Source: Frateuria_A sp049727805 (GTDB lineage Bacteria > Pseudomonadota > Gammaproteobacteria > Xanthomonadales > Rhodanobacteraceae). From it: a stretch of DNA of 64,000 nt. Of this stretch, positions 8,891 through 17,910 are shown in pieces. Numbering within the stretch: position 1 is the stretch's first letter; each line of letters begins with the position of its first letter. Position numbers and translations under genes: made by a program. Under the pieces are notes generated by a model, which was given only the letters and a program-made list of their open reading frames with translations, made no database searches and had not been told where the DNA came from. The DNA is taken from positions 1 through 64,000 of the forward strand of contig NZ_JBCNYA010000024.1 in assembly GCF_049727805.1 (NCBI RefSeq). The letters are read 5' to 3'.

Positions 8891-10270
8891 ATGGTGAGCG
8901 CGCCCCGCCCGTTCTCGCTGGCGGCGCGCGCGGCCATCGCCACCGGCCTGGTGCTGGCCGGCTTCCTCGGCCTCGTGGGCCTCACGCTCTCGCGCGCCAA
9001 TCACGAGACCGCGCTCAACAACCTGCACGACCGGCTGCAGAACTACGTGATCGCCTACCTGGCCGGCACCGAGGTGTCGCGCTACGGCAAGGTGCTGCTG
9101 CCCGACGCACCGCCGGACCCGAGCTTCTCGCGGCCGGGTTCGGGCCTCTACGCGGTGGTGCTGGGCGACCAGGGTTTCCGCTGGGAATCGTCCTCGGCGA
9201 TCGGCCGCGACTTCACCTTCCTCAAGACGCTGGACCCCGGCGAGAACCGTTTCGCCGGTCCGGTCGAAACGCGCATGGGTCGGCTCTACTACTACGCCTT
9301 CGGCGTGGCCTGGGACGTGCCCGACAAGAAGCCGCTGCGGTTGACCTTCATGGTGGCGCAGACCGAAGACCAGTTCGAGGGCGAGAACGCCGTGTACCGG
9401 CGCACGCTGGTCGGCATGCTCTCGATCCTGGGCGTGATGCTGATCGTGCTGCAGTTGCTGCTGCTGCGCTGGAGCCTGACGCCACTTCGCAAGGTGGCAA
9501 CCGACATGGCGCGCGTGGAGCGCGGCAAGAGCGACCACCTGGACAGCCAGTACCCGCTGGAGCTGACCGCGCTGACCGATCGCATCAACGCGTTCATCGA
9601 TTCGGAGCGCGAGCAGCGCACGCGCACCCGCAACACCCTGGCCGACCTCGCGCACAGCCTGAAGACGCCGCTGGCGGTGATCCGCTCGCGGCTGGAGTCG
9701 GCCGGCAACGAGCCGACCCTGCGTGGCGACGTGCTCGACCAGGTGCGCCGCATGGACGAGCTGGTGGCCTATCAGCTCGCCCGGGCGGCCACCTCCGGAC
9801 GGCAAACCTTCGCCAGCGCGGTGCCGATTGCCGGCCATGCCGAGGACCTGGTGCGCAGCCTGGAAAAGGTCTACGCGGCCAAGAACGTGCTGTGCGAATT
9901 CGAGATGGACGAGGGCGCGGCGTTCTACGGTGAGCAGGGCGACCTGCTGGAGCTGATGGGCAACCTGCTGGAGAACGCCTTCAAGTGGGCCGGCCACCGC
10001 GTGCTGCTGGTGGTCAGGGGGCAGCCGCAGGCAGGCCGCCAGCGTCCGGGCCTGTGGCTGAGCGTGGAGGACGATGGCCCCGGCATCGCCGAGGACAAGA
10101 TCGAGAAAGTGCTACAGCGCGGCGTGCGCGGCGACGAGCGCGTCAAGGGCCACGGCATCGGCCTGTCGATCGTGCAGGACATCATCAAGGCGTACCGGGG
10201 CGAGCTGGTGGTCGACCGTTCGCCCGAGCTGGGCGGCGCGCGCTTCAGCGTGAACCTGCCCGCGAGCTAA
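8891..10270 (+). CDS. phoQ: PhoQ-like sensor histidine kinase
   Basis: A 459-aa inner-membrane kinase. TM1 is at about 12-33, a periplasmic sensor runs to about 170, TM2 is at about 172-193, then HAMP-like linker, H-box DLAHSLKTP with His255, N-box NLLENAFKW (N362) and G1 box DDGPGIA (D395). The periplasmic loop has the shape of PhoQ-type sensors, but the acidic Mg-binding cluster of enteric PhoQ is not obvious, so the ligand is open. It forms an operon with the PepSY gene and phoP. Confidence 0.9.
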   Translation: MVSAPRPFSLAARAAIATGLVLAGFLGLVGLTLSRANHETALNNLHDRLQNYVIAYLAGTEVSRYGKVLLPDAPPDPSFSRPGSGLYAVVLGDQGFRWESSSAIGRDFTFLKTLDPGENRFAGPVETRMGRLYYYAFGVAWDVPDKKPLRLTFMVAQTEDQFEGENAVYRRTLVGMLSILGVMLIVLQLLLLRWSLTPLRKVATDMARVERGKSDHLDSQYPLELTALTDRINAFIDSEREQRTRTRNTLADLAHSLKTPLAVIRSRLESAGNEPTLRGDVLDQVRRMDELVAYQLARAATSGRQTFASAVPIAGHAEDLVRSLEKVYAAKNVLCEFEMDEGAAFYGEQGDLLELMGNLLENAFKWAGHRVLLVVRGQPQAGRQRPGLWLSVEDDGPGIAEDKIEKVLQRGVRGDERVKGHGIGLSIVQDIIKAYRGELVVDRSPELGGARFSVNLPAS

Positions 10271-10315
10271 CCAAGCTTGAGTCCTCTCCCCGGAAGGGGA
10301 AAGACAGCAGATCCG

Positions 10316-10633
10316 TTACTGGATCGCCCCCGGCAACAGCGACTGCCAACCCAGGCTGCTGTGATGGCCCGCGCGCGGGTGTGGGGTGGCGACACCGCCG
10401 CCACCACTGCTGCCGCCGTCGCTTTCGTCCGCACTGTCGCCGGCCGGACCGGGCAGGGTGCAGTCGCGGCCGGAACTGGATGCGTCGCTGCTGGCTCCGC
10501 CATCGTGGCTGCTGCTGTCGACGAGGGTGGCGTGCGGGGCGGTGGGGTCCTGGGTGGTCACGCCCATGGCCGTAGCGGTGCCCACGCTGGCAAGCGCGAG
10601 CAGGCATCCGAACAGGCAGCGTTTCAGTTCCAT
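10316..10633 (-). CDS. Small secreted Ser/Gly/Asp-rich protein
   Basis: A 105-aa hypothetical protein. It has a clear signal peptide (ELKRCLFGCLLALASVGTATA) followed by a low-complexity mature part rich in Ser, Gly and Asp with one Cys (RDCTLPG). AAGGGG precedes the ATG at 10633 by about 10 nt. It points away from birA across 191 bp and converges on phoQ. I do not recognise a family. Codon bias and the signal peptide suggest it is real. Confidence 0.6.
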   Translation of the reverse strand: MELKRCLFGCLLALASVGTATAMGVTTQDPTAPHATLVDSSSHDGGASSDASSSGRDCTLPGPAGDSADESDGGSSGGGGVATPHPRAGHHSSLGWQSLLPGAIQ

Positions 10634-10749
10634 GGCGACCAAACCCCTTGATCCACCGGCCAAGGGCCGGATCGTCGCAGAAACCCGGGGGTGTTGCCAG
10701 TGTCCGTCGTGGCGTAACCCGCGCGAGGCGTGACGCAGTGCGGAACGGC

Positions 10750-10755
10750 TAGAAT
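10750..10755 (+). promoter_or_regulatory. -10-like element upstream of birA
   Basis: TAGAAT lies 75 nt before the birA ATG in an otherwise GC-rich stretch. No good -35 at 17 bp is visible, so this is a tentative promoter. Confidence 0.3.
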
Positions 10756-10824
10756 CCCGGCGATGCATGCGACCTTTCCGATCTCCGCCCGGATTGCCGG
10801 GCCCGACCCTGGAGTGCGCGCCTG

Positions 10825-11796
10825 ATGCAGGCACGACAACTGCTGGCCGCGCTGGCCTCGGGCGAGGCGGTCTCGGGCGCCCAGCTCGCCGACCGCGCCG
10901 GCGTCACCCGCGCGGCGATCTGGAAGCAGGTCGAGGCGCTGCGTTCGCGCGGCGTGCCGGTCGAGGCGCGCGGCGCCGCCGGCTACCGGCTGCCGTGGCC
11001 GGTGCAACTGCTGGATGCCTCGCGCATCCGCGCAGCGCTGCCGCGCGCCTGCGCCTCGCGGCTGGGCGCGCTCGAGGTGCACTGGGAGCTGGACTCCACC
11101 TCCAGCGAACTGCAGCGCCGCCTGGGCGAGCTGGCGGACCTCAGCATGGTGCTGGCCGAAACGCAGACCGCCGGCCGCGGCCGGCGCGGGCGCGGCTGGC
11201 TGTCGCCGCCGGGGCTCAATCTCTACCTTTCGTGCCTCAAGCGTTTCGACCGCGGTTTCGCCGCGCTGTCGGGCCTGTCGCTGGCCGTGGGCACGATGGT
11301 GCTGCGGGCGATCGACTCGCTCGGCATCGAGGGCGCCGGGCTCAAGTGGCCCAACGACGTGTTGGCCGCCGGCGGCAAGCTGGCCGGGGTGCTGGTGGAA
11401 CTGAGCGGCGAGTACCAGGGGCCCTGCGCGGCGGTGATCGGTGTGGGGCTCAACCTGCGCCTGACCGAGGCGCTGCGCGCCCAGGCCGGGCAGCCGGCCT
11501 GCGACCTGGCCACGCTGGCCGGCGAGCCGCCGGACCGCAACCTGGTGGCTGCCCGGCTGATCACCGCGCTGGTCGAGGGCCTGCGCGAATTCGAACGGCA
11601 CGGCTTCGCACCCTTCGCACAGGACTATGCGCGCCACGATCTGCTCGCCGGGCGCACGCTCAAGCTCAGCGGCGCACAGGGCCACTTCGAAGGCATCGGC
11701 GAGGGCGTCGACGTGCGTGGCGCACTGCAGGTGCGTCTGGCCGACGGCGAGCTGCGTTCGGTCGACAGCGCCGACATCACGGTACGCCGCGCATGA
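10825..11796 (+). CDS. birA: Biotin--protein ligase / biotin operon repressor
   Basis: A 323-aa bifunctional BirA. An N-terminal winged helix (about 1-55, VSGAQLADRAGVTRAAIWKQV) is followed by the ligase domain with GRGRRGR (117-123, biotinyl-AMP loop), KWPNDV (174-179) and Lys185, then a C-terminal SH3-like cap. It attaches biotin to acetyl-CoA carboxylase BCCP and represses bio genes. Its TGA overlaps the coaX ATG (ATGA). Confidence 0.94.
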   Translation: MQARQLLAALASGEAVSGAQLADRAGVTRAAIWKQVEALRSRGVPVEARGAAGYRLPWPVQLLDASRIRAALPRACASRLGALEVHWELDSTSSELQRRLGELADLSMVLAETQTAGRGRRGRGWLSPPGLNLYLSCLKRFDRGFAALSGLSLAVGTMVLRAIDSLGIEGAGLKWPNDVLAAGGKLAGVLVELSGEYQGPCAAVIGVGLNLRLTEALRAQAGQPACDLATLAGEPPDRNLVAARLITALVEGLREFERHGFAPFAQDYARHDLLAGRTLKLSGAQGHFEGIGEGVDVRGALQVRLADGELRSVDSADITVRRA

Positions 11797-12548
11797 GGCT
11801 GTTGCTGGACCTGGGCAACACCCGCCTGAAGTGGGCGCTGGAGGACGAGGGCCGCTGGCACGCGCAGGGCGCGGCGGCCTGGAACGACGGCATGGAGCTG
11901 CTTGCCTCCACCTGGCAGGCATTGCCGGGCCCGACGGCGGCGTTCGGCGCTTCGGTGGTCGATGCCGCGCGTGAGCAGGCCATCGCCGCGCAGGTGCAGG
12001 CGTTGTTCGGGCTGTCGATCGATTGGCTGCGTACGCCGGCTAGCGCATGCGGCGTGCGCAACGCCTATCCCGAGCCCGGACGGCTGGGCGTGGATCGCTT
12101 CCTCGCCATGGTCGCGGCGCATGCCGCCGGCGTGGGCGACTGCGTGCTGGTCGGCGTCGGCACCGCGCTCACGCTGGATGCGCTCACTGCCGATGGCCGG
12201 CACCTGGGCGGCCTGATCGCCCCCGGCCCCCGGCTGATGCAGCAGTCCCTGCTCGGCGCCACCGTGCAGGTGCGCCCGCGCAACGACGGCGTGCTGGTGG
12301 ACGCGGCCGACAACACCTCCGACGCGGTGGTGTCCGGTTGCTGGCACGCGGCGGCGGCCCTGGTCGAGCGTTTCGTCGCGCGCATGGCGCCGCGGCTGGC
12401 CACGGCACCATCCGTGCGGCTGGATGGCGGCGACGCGGCAAACCTGGCGTCGCTGCTGGGCCTGCCCGCCAGCATGGTCGAGCATGGCGTGCTGCACGGC
12501 CTGGCGGTGTGGGCGCAGACACAGCAGGGGCCCGTCGCCGGCCACTAG
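11793..12548 (+). CDS. coaX: Type III pantothenate kinase
   Basis: A 251-aa ASKHA-fold kinase for the first step of CoA synthesis. D6-LGNTRLK carries the phosphate-1 aspartate loop, GRLGVDR and VGTALTLDAL are the central motifs, and GGLIAPG completes the site. The start overlaps the birA stop by 4 nt; birA-coaX pairs are common in this group. The sequence TAGAAT at its stop codon could also serve as a -10 for the SPOR gene. Confidence 0.92.
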   Translation: MRLLLDLGNTRLKWALEDEGRWHAQGAAAWNDGMELLASTWQALPGPTAAFGASVVDAAREQAIAAQVQALFGLSIDWLRTPASACGVRNAYPEPGRLGVDRFLAMVAAHAAGVGDCVLVGVGTALTLDALTADGRHLGGLIAPGPRLMQQSLLGATVQVRPRNDGVLVDAADNTSDAVVSGCWHAAAALVERFVARMAPRLATAPSVRLDGGDAANLASLLGLPASMVEHGVLHGLAVWAQTQQGPVAGH

Positions 12549-12575
12549 AATGGTCCGGCTACAAGGGGGATACCG

Positions 12576-13250
12576 ATGTTCCTGCGCCTGCTGTTCGTCC
12601 TGCTGGTCGCGCTCAATATCGCGGTGGGTGCCTGGCTGCTGCTCGGCCAGGACGACGCGCACGGCCGCAGTGTCACCGACCCGGGCGTGCCGATGCTGCA
12701 CCTGCTCTCCGAACAGAGCACGCCGCCGGCAGCAAGCCGACCGCCGGTGGCGGCTACGGTCCCGGCACCGGCCGCCAGCGCGCCGATCGCACTGGAAACC
12801 CGCTGCCTGGCGATCGGGCCGTTCGACACCCCGCAGGACCTGCGCAACGCCCGCGGCGCCCTCACGGGCCCGGGCGTGCGCATGCGCTCGCGGCAGGAGC
12901 AGGCCACCGAGACGCGCGGCTGGTGGGTCTACCTGCCCGCGCCCGGCACCCGCGCCCAGGCGCTCGCGCTGGCGCGTCGGCTGGAGGCCGCGCGCGTGGG
13001 CGACTACTTCGTGATGAGTTCCGGCGACCAGTCCAACGCCATCTCGCTGGGCCTGTTCAAGGATCCGGCGAACGCGCGCAAGCGCCGCGACGAGGTCTCC
13101 GCGGCCGGCTTCGCCGCGCAGATCCAGGAGCGCACCGAGCAGGTGCCCGAATATTGGCTGGACCTGGTCGTGGCCGACGGCGCGCGCTTCGACTGGCGCG
13201 GCCGCGTGCGCACGGCCGGCATCGGCTCTCACAGCACCACCTGCTTCTAG
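12576..13250 (+). CDS. SPOR-domain membrane-anchored protein
   Basis: A 224-aa protein with an N-terminal TM anchor (about 3-23), an Ala/Pro-rich linker (about 45-75) and a C-terminal SPOR-like region (CLAIGPFDTPQDLRNA onward, with FKDPANARKRRDEV). SPOR domains bind denuded peptidoglycan, often at the septum. AAGGGGG lies 6 nt upstream of the ATG. It is third in the birA-coaX-SPOR order and just upstream of the tRNA. Confidence 0.82.
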   Translation: MFLRLLFVLLVALNIAVGAWLLLGQDDAHGRSVTDPGVPMLHLLSEQSTPPAASRPPVAATVPAPAASAPIALETRCLAIGPFDTPQDLRNARGALTGPGVRMRSRQEQATETRGWWVYLPAPGTRAQALALARRLEAARVGDYFVMSSGDQSNAISLGLFKDPANARKRRDEVSAAGFAAQIQERTEQVPEYWLDLVVADGARFDWRGRVRTAGIGSHSTTCF

Positions 13251-13316
13251 CGAGGCCGGGCAGGCGCCCTCCACAACAGCGCCGCCACGCCCTGCTAGAC
13301 TCCTGAGCCTCTCAAG

Positions 13317-13392
13317 GCCGGCATAGCTCAGTTGGTAGAGCAACTGATTTGTAATCAGTAGGTCGCGGGTTCGACTCCTGCTGCCGGCACCA
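13317..13392 (+). tRNA. tRNA-Thr (anticodon TGT)
   Basis: This 76-nt cloverleaf has acceptor arms GCCGGCA/TGCCGGC, D-arm GCTCAGTTGGTAGAGC, anticodon stem ACTGA/TCAGT with loop TTTGTAA (anticodon 13350-13352), a T-arm with GGTTCGACTCC, and encoded CCA. A -10-like TAGACT is at 13296-13301. Confidence 0.97.
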
Positions 13393-13433
13393 GCCACGCG
13401 AGCGCGCGGAGGCACCCACCGGACGAGGCCCCC

Positions 13434-14348
13434 ATGACCCAGCAGACAGTCAGCTTGATCGGCGCACCGACCGACATCGGCGCAGGCCACCGCGGCGCCT
13501 CGATGGGGCCCGAGGCGCTGCGCGTCGCCGGGCTGGGGGAGAAGCTCGCCGCGCGCGGCCTGAAGGTGATCGACCGCGGCAACCTGCAGGGCCCGCTCAA
13601 TCCCTGGCTGCCGCCGGACAACGGTTACCGCCACCTGGATGAAGTGGCCACCTGGAACATGGCCGTGCACACCGCCGTGCGGCAGGAGCTGCAGGCCGGC
13701 CGCATTCCGGTGATGCTCGGCGGCGACCACTGCCTGGCGATTGGCTCGATCTCGGCGGTGGCCGACCACTGCCGCGATACCGGCAAGAAGCTGCGCGTGC
13801 TCTGGCTCGACGCGCACGCCGACTTCAACACCGCCAACGTCACCCCCTCGGGCAACATCCACGGCATGCCGGTGGCCTGCCTGTGCGGCAACGGCCCGGA
13901 CGTGCTCACCGGCATCGGCAGCCACCGGCCGTCCACCTCGCCGCACGTGTTCCGCCAGGTCGGCATCCGTTCGGTCGACGAGGGCGAGAAGAAGCTGGTG
14001 CGCGAGGCCGGCATGAAGATCGTGGACATGCGCCACATCGACGAGGTCGGCATGAAGCGCGCGATGGAGGAGGTGCTCGCCGACATCGACGAGGACACCC
14101 ACCTGCACGTGAGCTTCGACGTCGACTTCCTCGATCCGCCCGATGCTCCTGGCGTGGGGACCACCGTGCGCGGCGGCCCGACCTACCGCGAGGCGCAGCT
14201 GTGCATGGAGATGATCGCCGACACCGGCCGGCTCGCCTCGCTGGACATCGTCGAGCTCAACCCGGCCTACGACGTGCACAACCAGACCGCCGAGCTGGCG
14301 GTGGACCTGGTCGAGTCGCTGTTCGGCAAGTCCACGCTGATCCGCTGA
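13434..14348 (+). CDS. rocF: Arginase
   Basis: A 304-aa ureohydrolase splitting arginine to ornithine and urea. The binuclear Mn site is complete: GGDHC (His99), DAHADFNT (Asp126, His128, Asp130) and SFDVDFLDP (Asp229, Asp231). The N terminus SLIGAPTDIGAGHRGASMGPEALR is arginase rather than agmatinase-like. GAGG lies upstream of the ATG. It lies alone after the tRNA; no urease genes are in the window. Confidence 0.92.
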   Translation: MTQQTVSLIGAPTDIGAGHRGASMGPEALRVAGLGEKLAARGLKVIDRGNLQGPLNPWLPPDNGYRHLDEVATWNMAVHTAVRQELQAGRIPVMLGGDHCLAIGSISAVADHCRDTGKKLRVLWLDAHADFNTANVTPSGNIHGMPVACLCGNGPDVLTGIGSHRPSTSPHVFRQVGIRSVDEGEKKLVREAGMKIVDMRHIDEVGMKRAMEEVLADIDEDTHLHVSFDVDFLDPPDAPGVGTTVRGGPTYREAQLCMEMIADTGRLASLDIVELNPAYDVHNQTAELAVDLVESLFGKSTLIR

Positions 14349-14466
14349 GCCCACGCGCCGGACTGCGGCAGAACCGCGCATACCCGCGCGGCCTGCAAGC
14401 GCCTATCATCGGTCGGCTGGCGGCGCGGCGCCGCCAGCCGCATTCCCTCCCAGTCGAACGCCCGTC

Positions 14467-15828
14467 ATGAATCGAACCCGCGTCCTCACCGGCATCACCA
14501 CCACCGGTACCCCGCATCTGGGCAACTACGCCGGCGCCATCCGCCCGGCGATCGCCGCGAGCCGGCGCGAGGACGTCGATGCGTTCTTCTTCATGGCCGA
14601 CTACCACGCGCTGATCAAGAGCGACGATCCTGCGCGCATCGCCCGCTCGCGGCTGGAGATCGCGGCGAGCTGGCTGGCCTGCGGGCTGGACCCGGAGCGG
14701 GTCACCTTCTACCGCCAGTCCGACATCCCCGAGATCCCCGAGCTCACCTGGCTGCTCACCTGCGTCACCGCCAAGGGCCTGCTCAACCGCGCGCATGCGT
14801 ACAAGGCGGCGGTCGATCGCAACGTGGAAACCGGCGAGGACCCCGATGCCGGCGTCACCGCAGGCCTGTACATGTACCCGGTGCTGATGGCCGCCGACAT
14901 CCTCGCGTTCGACGCGCACAAGGTGCCGGTCGGCCGCGACCAGATCCAGCACCTGGAGATGGCGCGCGACATCGCGCAGCGCTTCAACCACATCTATGGG
15001 CAGGACTTCTTCGTGCTGCCGGAAGTGCAGATCGAGGAGCAGGTGGCGACGTTGCCTGGCCTGGACGGGCGCAAGATGTCCAAGAGCTACGACAACACCA
15101 TCCCGCTTTTCAGTGGCGGCAAGAAGGCCTTGCGCGAAGCGGTGATGCGCATCGTCACCGACTCGCGCCTTCCGGGCGAGCCGAAGGACCCGGACGAGGC
15201 CTCGCTGTTCACGCTGTTCCGCGCCTTCGCCGGCGAGGCCGAGACCGCTTCGTTCCGCAGCGCGCTGGAGTCGGGGCTGTCCTGGGGCGAGGCGAAGCAG
15301 GCTTTGTTCGAACTGCTGGAAGGCCAGATCGCGCCGATGCGCGAGCGCTACGAGGCGCTGATCGCCCAGCCGGCGCACATCGAGGAGATCCTGCGCGAAG
15401 GCGCGCGCAAGGCACGCGCTATCGCCACGCCGAAGATGGCGCGGCTGCGCGACGCGGTCGGTCTGGGCAGCCACGCGGCCATCGCCGGCGTGGCGGATGC
15501 GGCCAAGCCCCGCGGCGACAAGCCGCCGCGCCTGGCCAGCTTCCGCGACGACGAAGGCCGCTTCCGCTTCCGCCTGTTCGCCGGCGACGGCGAGGAACTG
15601 CTGCTCTCGCGCGCCTTCGACGATCCCAAGGCCGCAGGCGTGGCGCAGAAGCGCCTGAAGCAACTGGGCGCGGCCGCCGCCGTGGTGCAGCTCAAGCCCG
15701 CCAGCCTGCTGCTGGAGCTGGACGGCGATGCGGTCGGCAGCACGCCGGAATATGCCGACGAGCAGGCGCGCGACCAGGCGCTGGGCCGCCTGCGCGAGGC
15801 GCTCGACCAGCTGGCCAGCGCGGTCTGA
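14467..15828 (+). CDS. trpS: Tryptophanyl-tRNA synthetase with a C-terminal extension
   Basis: A class I aminoacyl-tRNA synthetase of 453 aa. The HIGH-type motif is TGTPHLGNY (about 13-21) and the KMSKS motif begins at Lys203. The standard enzyme ends near residue 335. Residues about 355-453 form an extra domain (FRDDEGRFRFRLFAGDGEELL...) that resembles the YegP/DUF1508 fold. A TATCAT -10-like hexamer is at about 14403-14408. The function of the tail is unknown. Confidence 0.93.
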   Translation: MNRTRVLTGITTTGTPHLGNYAGAIRPAIAASRREDVDAFFFMADYHALIKSDDPARIARSRLEIAASWLACGLDPERVTFYRQSDIPEIPELTWLLTCVTAKGLLNRAHAYKAAVDRNVETGEDPDAGVTAGLYMYPVLMAADILAFDAHKVPVGRDQIQHLEMARDIAQRFNHIYGQDFFVLPEVQIEEQVATLPGLDGRKMSKSYDNTIPLFSGGKKALREAVMRIVTDSRLPGEPKDPDEASLFTLFRAFAGEAETASFRSALESGLSWGEAKQALFELLEGQIAPMRERYEALIAQPAHIEEILREGARKARAIATPKMARLRDAVGLGSHAAIAGVADAAKPRGDKPPRLASFRDDEGRFRFRLFAGDGEELLLSRAFDDPKAAGVAQKRLKQLGAAAAVVQLKPASLLLELDGDAVGSTPEYADEQARDQALGRLREALDQLASAV

Positions 15829-15840
15829 ACGGGGACGCCG

Positions 15841-16170
15841 ATGCTCCGTTACCTTGCGCTGCTGCTGCTTGCTCCCTGGCTGCTGATCCTGGGCTGGGCG
15901 TATTTCACCTATCCCAAGAGCCTGCCGCGCACGGCCGTGCGGCGGGTGTTCGACTGGGTGGCGCTGCTGCTGGCGGTGACCGTCGCGGTCTGGTGCGCCA
16001 TGCTCGGCTTCGACGCGGCGCCACCGCCGGCGATCGACCAGTTCGGCCGTTCCAGCGGCGCGATCTGGCAGCAGGTGCTGCCGGTGCTGGTCGGTTACGG
16101 CACCTGCGTCGCCGTGCTGCTGGCAGCGCTGCTGTTGCGCCATTTCCTGTGGCGCCCGCGGCGCCGGTGA
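15841..16170 (+). CDS. Small membrane protein, unknown
   Basis: A 109-aa protein with three predicted membrane helices (about 3-22, 38-58 and 78-100) and a basic C terminus (WRPRRR). It lies 12 nt after trpS with GGGGACG before its ATG and 4 nt before the next gene, so the three are probably one transcript. No family is recognised. Confidence 0.65.
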   Translation: MLRYLALLLLAPWLLILGWAYFTYPKSLPRTAVRRVFDWVALLLAVTVAVWCAMLGFDAAPPPAIDQFGRSSGAIWQQVLPVLVGYGTCVAVLLAALLLRHFLWRPRRR

Positions 16171-16174
16171 AGCC

Positions 16175-16801
16175 ATGTCCCCGACCGATCTGCAAAAGCG
16201 GCTGCTGCGCCTGTTCGAACGCCACGAGGTGGAACTCGAACCGGACGAGGACTGGTTGCTGACCGACGGCGATTTTCCTGCCGTGCGCGCCAGCTGGCAG
16301 GATGGTACGCCGGGCCGGCTCGACGTCGACATCGTGCTGGACGAGGAACGCCAGATCGAGCTGAGCTATGCCGGCACCGGCGAGGATCCCGGCCGGGACG
16401 CGCTCGACCGTTTCGCGCGCACCGACCTGCCGGTGCTGCTGGCCGCCTGCTGGTACGTCACCGACGATCGCAAACTCGACCTGGCGCAATGGGAGATCGG
16501 GCTGCGCCAGTGGGACGCGTTCATCGGGCGCGTCACGGTGGAGGGTGCCGAGGTTGCCGCGCCGCCGGCTGCGTTGCCGGCGGTGGCCGAGGCGCTGAAG
16601 AACGAATCGCTCGCGCCGCGGATGCACTGGATCCGGCTGTTCCTGCGGCGCGAAGCCGACGGCGCGCTGGCCAGCGAGGTGCTGCTGGACAACGAACCCT
16701 GGCCGGCCGGCGACCGCGCACTGGCTTCGCTGGCCTGGCCGGCGCACACGCAGGCCTACGACGTACGCGCGCTGGTCCTGCTGGACGTGCGCGACTACTG
16801 A
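16175..16801 (+). CDS. Conserved hypothetical protein (possibly DUF6348)
   Basis: A 208-aa soluble acidic protein with no signal peptide. The end (WIRLFLRRE...LASEVLLDNEPW) recalls the DUF6348 family, but I hold this loosely. The repeated Trp and acidic residues and strong third-position GC favour a real gene. It starts 4 nt after the preceding membrane protein and is last in the trpS transcript. Confidence 0.6.
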   Translation: MSPTDLQKRLLRLFERHEVELEPDEDWLLTDGDFPAVRASWQDGTPGRLDVDIVLDEERQIELSYAGTGEDPGRDALDRFARTDLPVLLAACWYVTDDRKLDLAQWEIGLRQWDAFIGRVTVEGAEVAAPPAALPAVAEALKNESLAPRMHWIRLFLRREADGALASEVLLDNEPWPAGDRALASLAWPAHTQAYDVRALVLLDVRDY

Positions 16802-16857
16802 GCTCACGTCGTCCCAGCCGCAGGGTTCCTGCCGCCGGTTTCGATTAGGATGCATCG

Positions 16858-17910
16858 ATGCACAGGCGCGGGTACGCCGACGCCGGCCCGGACGGAAACA
16901 GCGTGTTGCCAACCAGCCATTCCATGCCAGCGGCAGACGCGCGCGCCCCGCATCCGGCGGCGCCCGCGCTGAGCATCGTCACTACCTTGTATCGGTCGCG
17001 CGCCTTCCTGCCGGACTTCTTGGCGCAGTGCCTCTCCATACTCGCCGAGTTGGGTATTGCCGACTACGAACTGGTGTTCGTCGACGACGGTTCGCCGGAT
17101 GATTCGGCTGCGTGGGTACGCGAGCAGTGCCGCCGGCAGCCGCGCATCCGGCTGGTGGAACTGTCACGCAACTTCGGCCACCATCAGGCCGCGCTCGCGG
17201 GCCTGGCGCATGCACGCGGCGAGCGTGTGTTCCTCATCGACTGCGACCTGGAGGTGCCGCCGGCTTTCCTCGGCGAACTGTGGGCGAAGATGCAGGCGAG
17301 CGACGCCGACGTGGTCTACGGCTACCAGGAAACGCGCAAGGGTGGCTGGATCGAGCGCCGCGGCGGACAGCTCTTCTGGGCAGCGTTCAACCGGTTGAGC
17401 GATACCGTGGTGCCGCCCAGCGTGGTCACCGAGCGACTGATGACGCGCCGCTACGTGCAGGCCCTGCTGACGCTCGGCGACCGCAACGTGTTCCTGGCCG
17501 GCATGATGTACTGGGCGGGCTTCGTACAACTGGGCGTTGCGGTCGAGAAGCAGCATCGCCACGGTCCCTCCTCCTACACCCTGGCAAAGCGCCTGGCGCT
17601 GCTGGCCCACGCGGTGACCTCGTTCTCGGCCAAGCCGCTGTATGCAAGCCTGTGGGTGGGCGCGCTCGCCTTGCTCGTATCCTTGGCCAACGCCGGCTAT
17701 GTGATCCTGCGCAAGCTGCTGGATCCGGCCTCGACGCTGATGGGCTTTCCCACGATGGTGGCGCTGCTCACCGCGTTCTTCGGCATCATGATGCTGGGGC
17801 TGGGCATCGTCGGCGTATACGTGGCCAAGATTTTCGTACAGGGCCAGCAGCGCCCGCTTTTCATCGTGAAGAACATCGAGCACTACAAGCCGAACGACCA
17901 TGTTGATTGA
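16858..17910 (+). CDS. Family 2 glycosyltransferase, polyprenyl-phosphate type
   Basis: A 350-aa GT-A enzyme. VFVDDGSPDDS holds the first aspartates (D76-D77) and LIDCDLEVP the metal-binding DxD-like pair (D128, D130). Two C-terminal membrane helices (about 262-285 and 305-330) give the GtrB/ArnC/DPM1 layout, which loads one sugar onto undecaprenyl phosphate on the cytoplasmic face. The ATG at 16858 has AGGA 9 nt upstream; an internal ATG at 16924 is an alternative. It is first of six coupled genes and overlaps the methyltransferase by 11 nt. Confidence 0.85.
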   Translation: MHRRGYADAGPDGNSVLPTSHSMPAADARAPHPAAPALSIVTTLYRSRAFLPDFLAQCLSILAELGIADYELVFVDDGSPDDSAAWVREQCRRQPRIRLVELSRNFGHHQAALAGLAHARGERVFLIDCDLEVPPAFLGELWAKMQASDADVVYGYQETRKGGWIERRGGQLFWAAFNRLSDTVVPPSVVTERLMTRRYVQALLTLGDRNVFLAGMMYWAGFVQLGVAVEKQHRHGPSSYTLAKRLALLAHAVTSFSAKPLYASLWVGALALLVSLANAGYVILRKLLDPASTLMGFPTMVALLTAFFGIMMLGLGIVGVYVAKIFVQGQQRPLFIVKNIEHYKPNDHVD

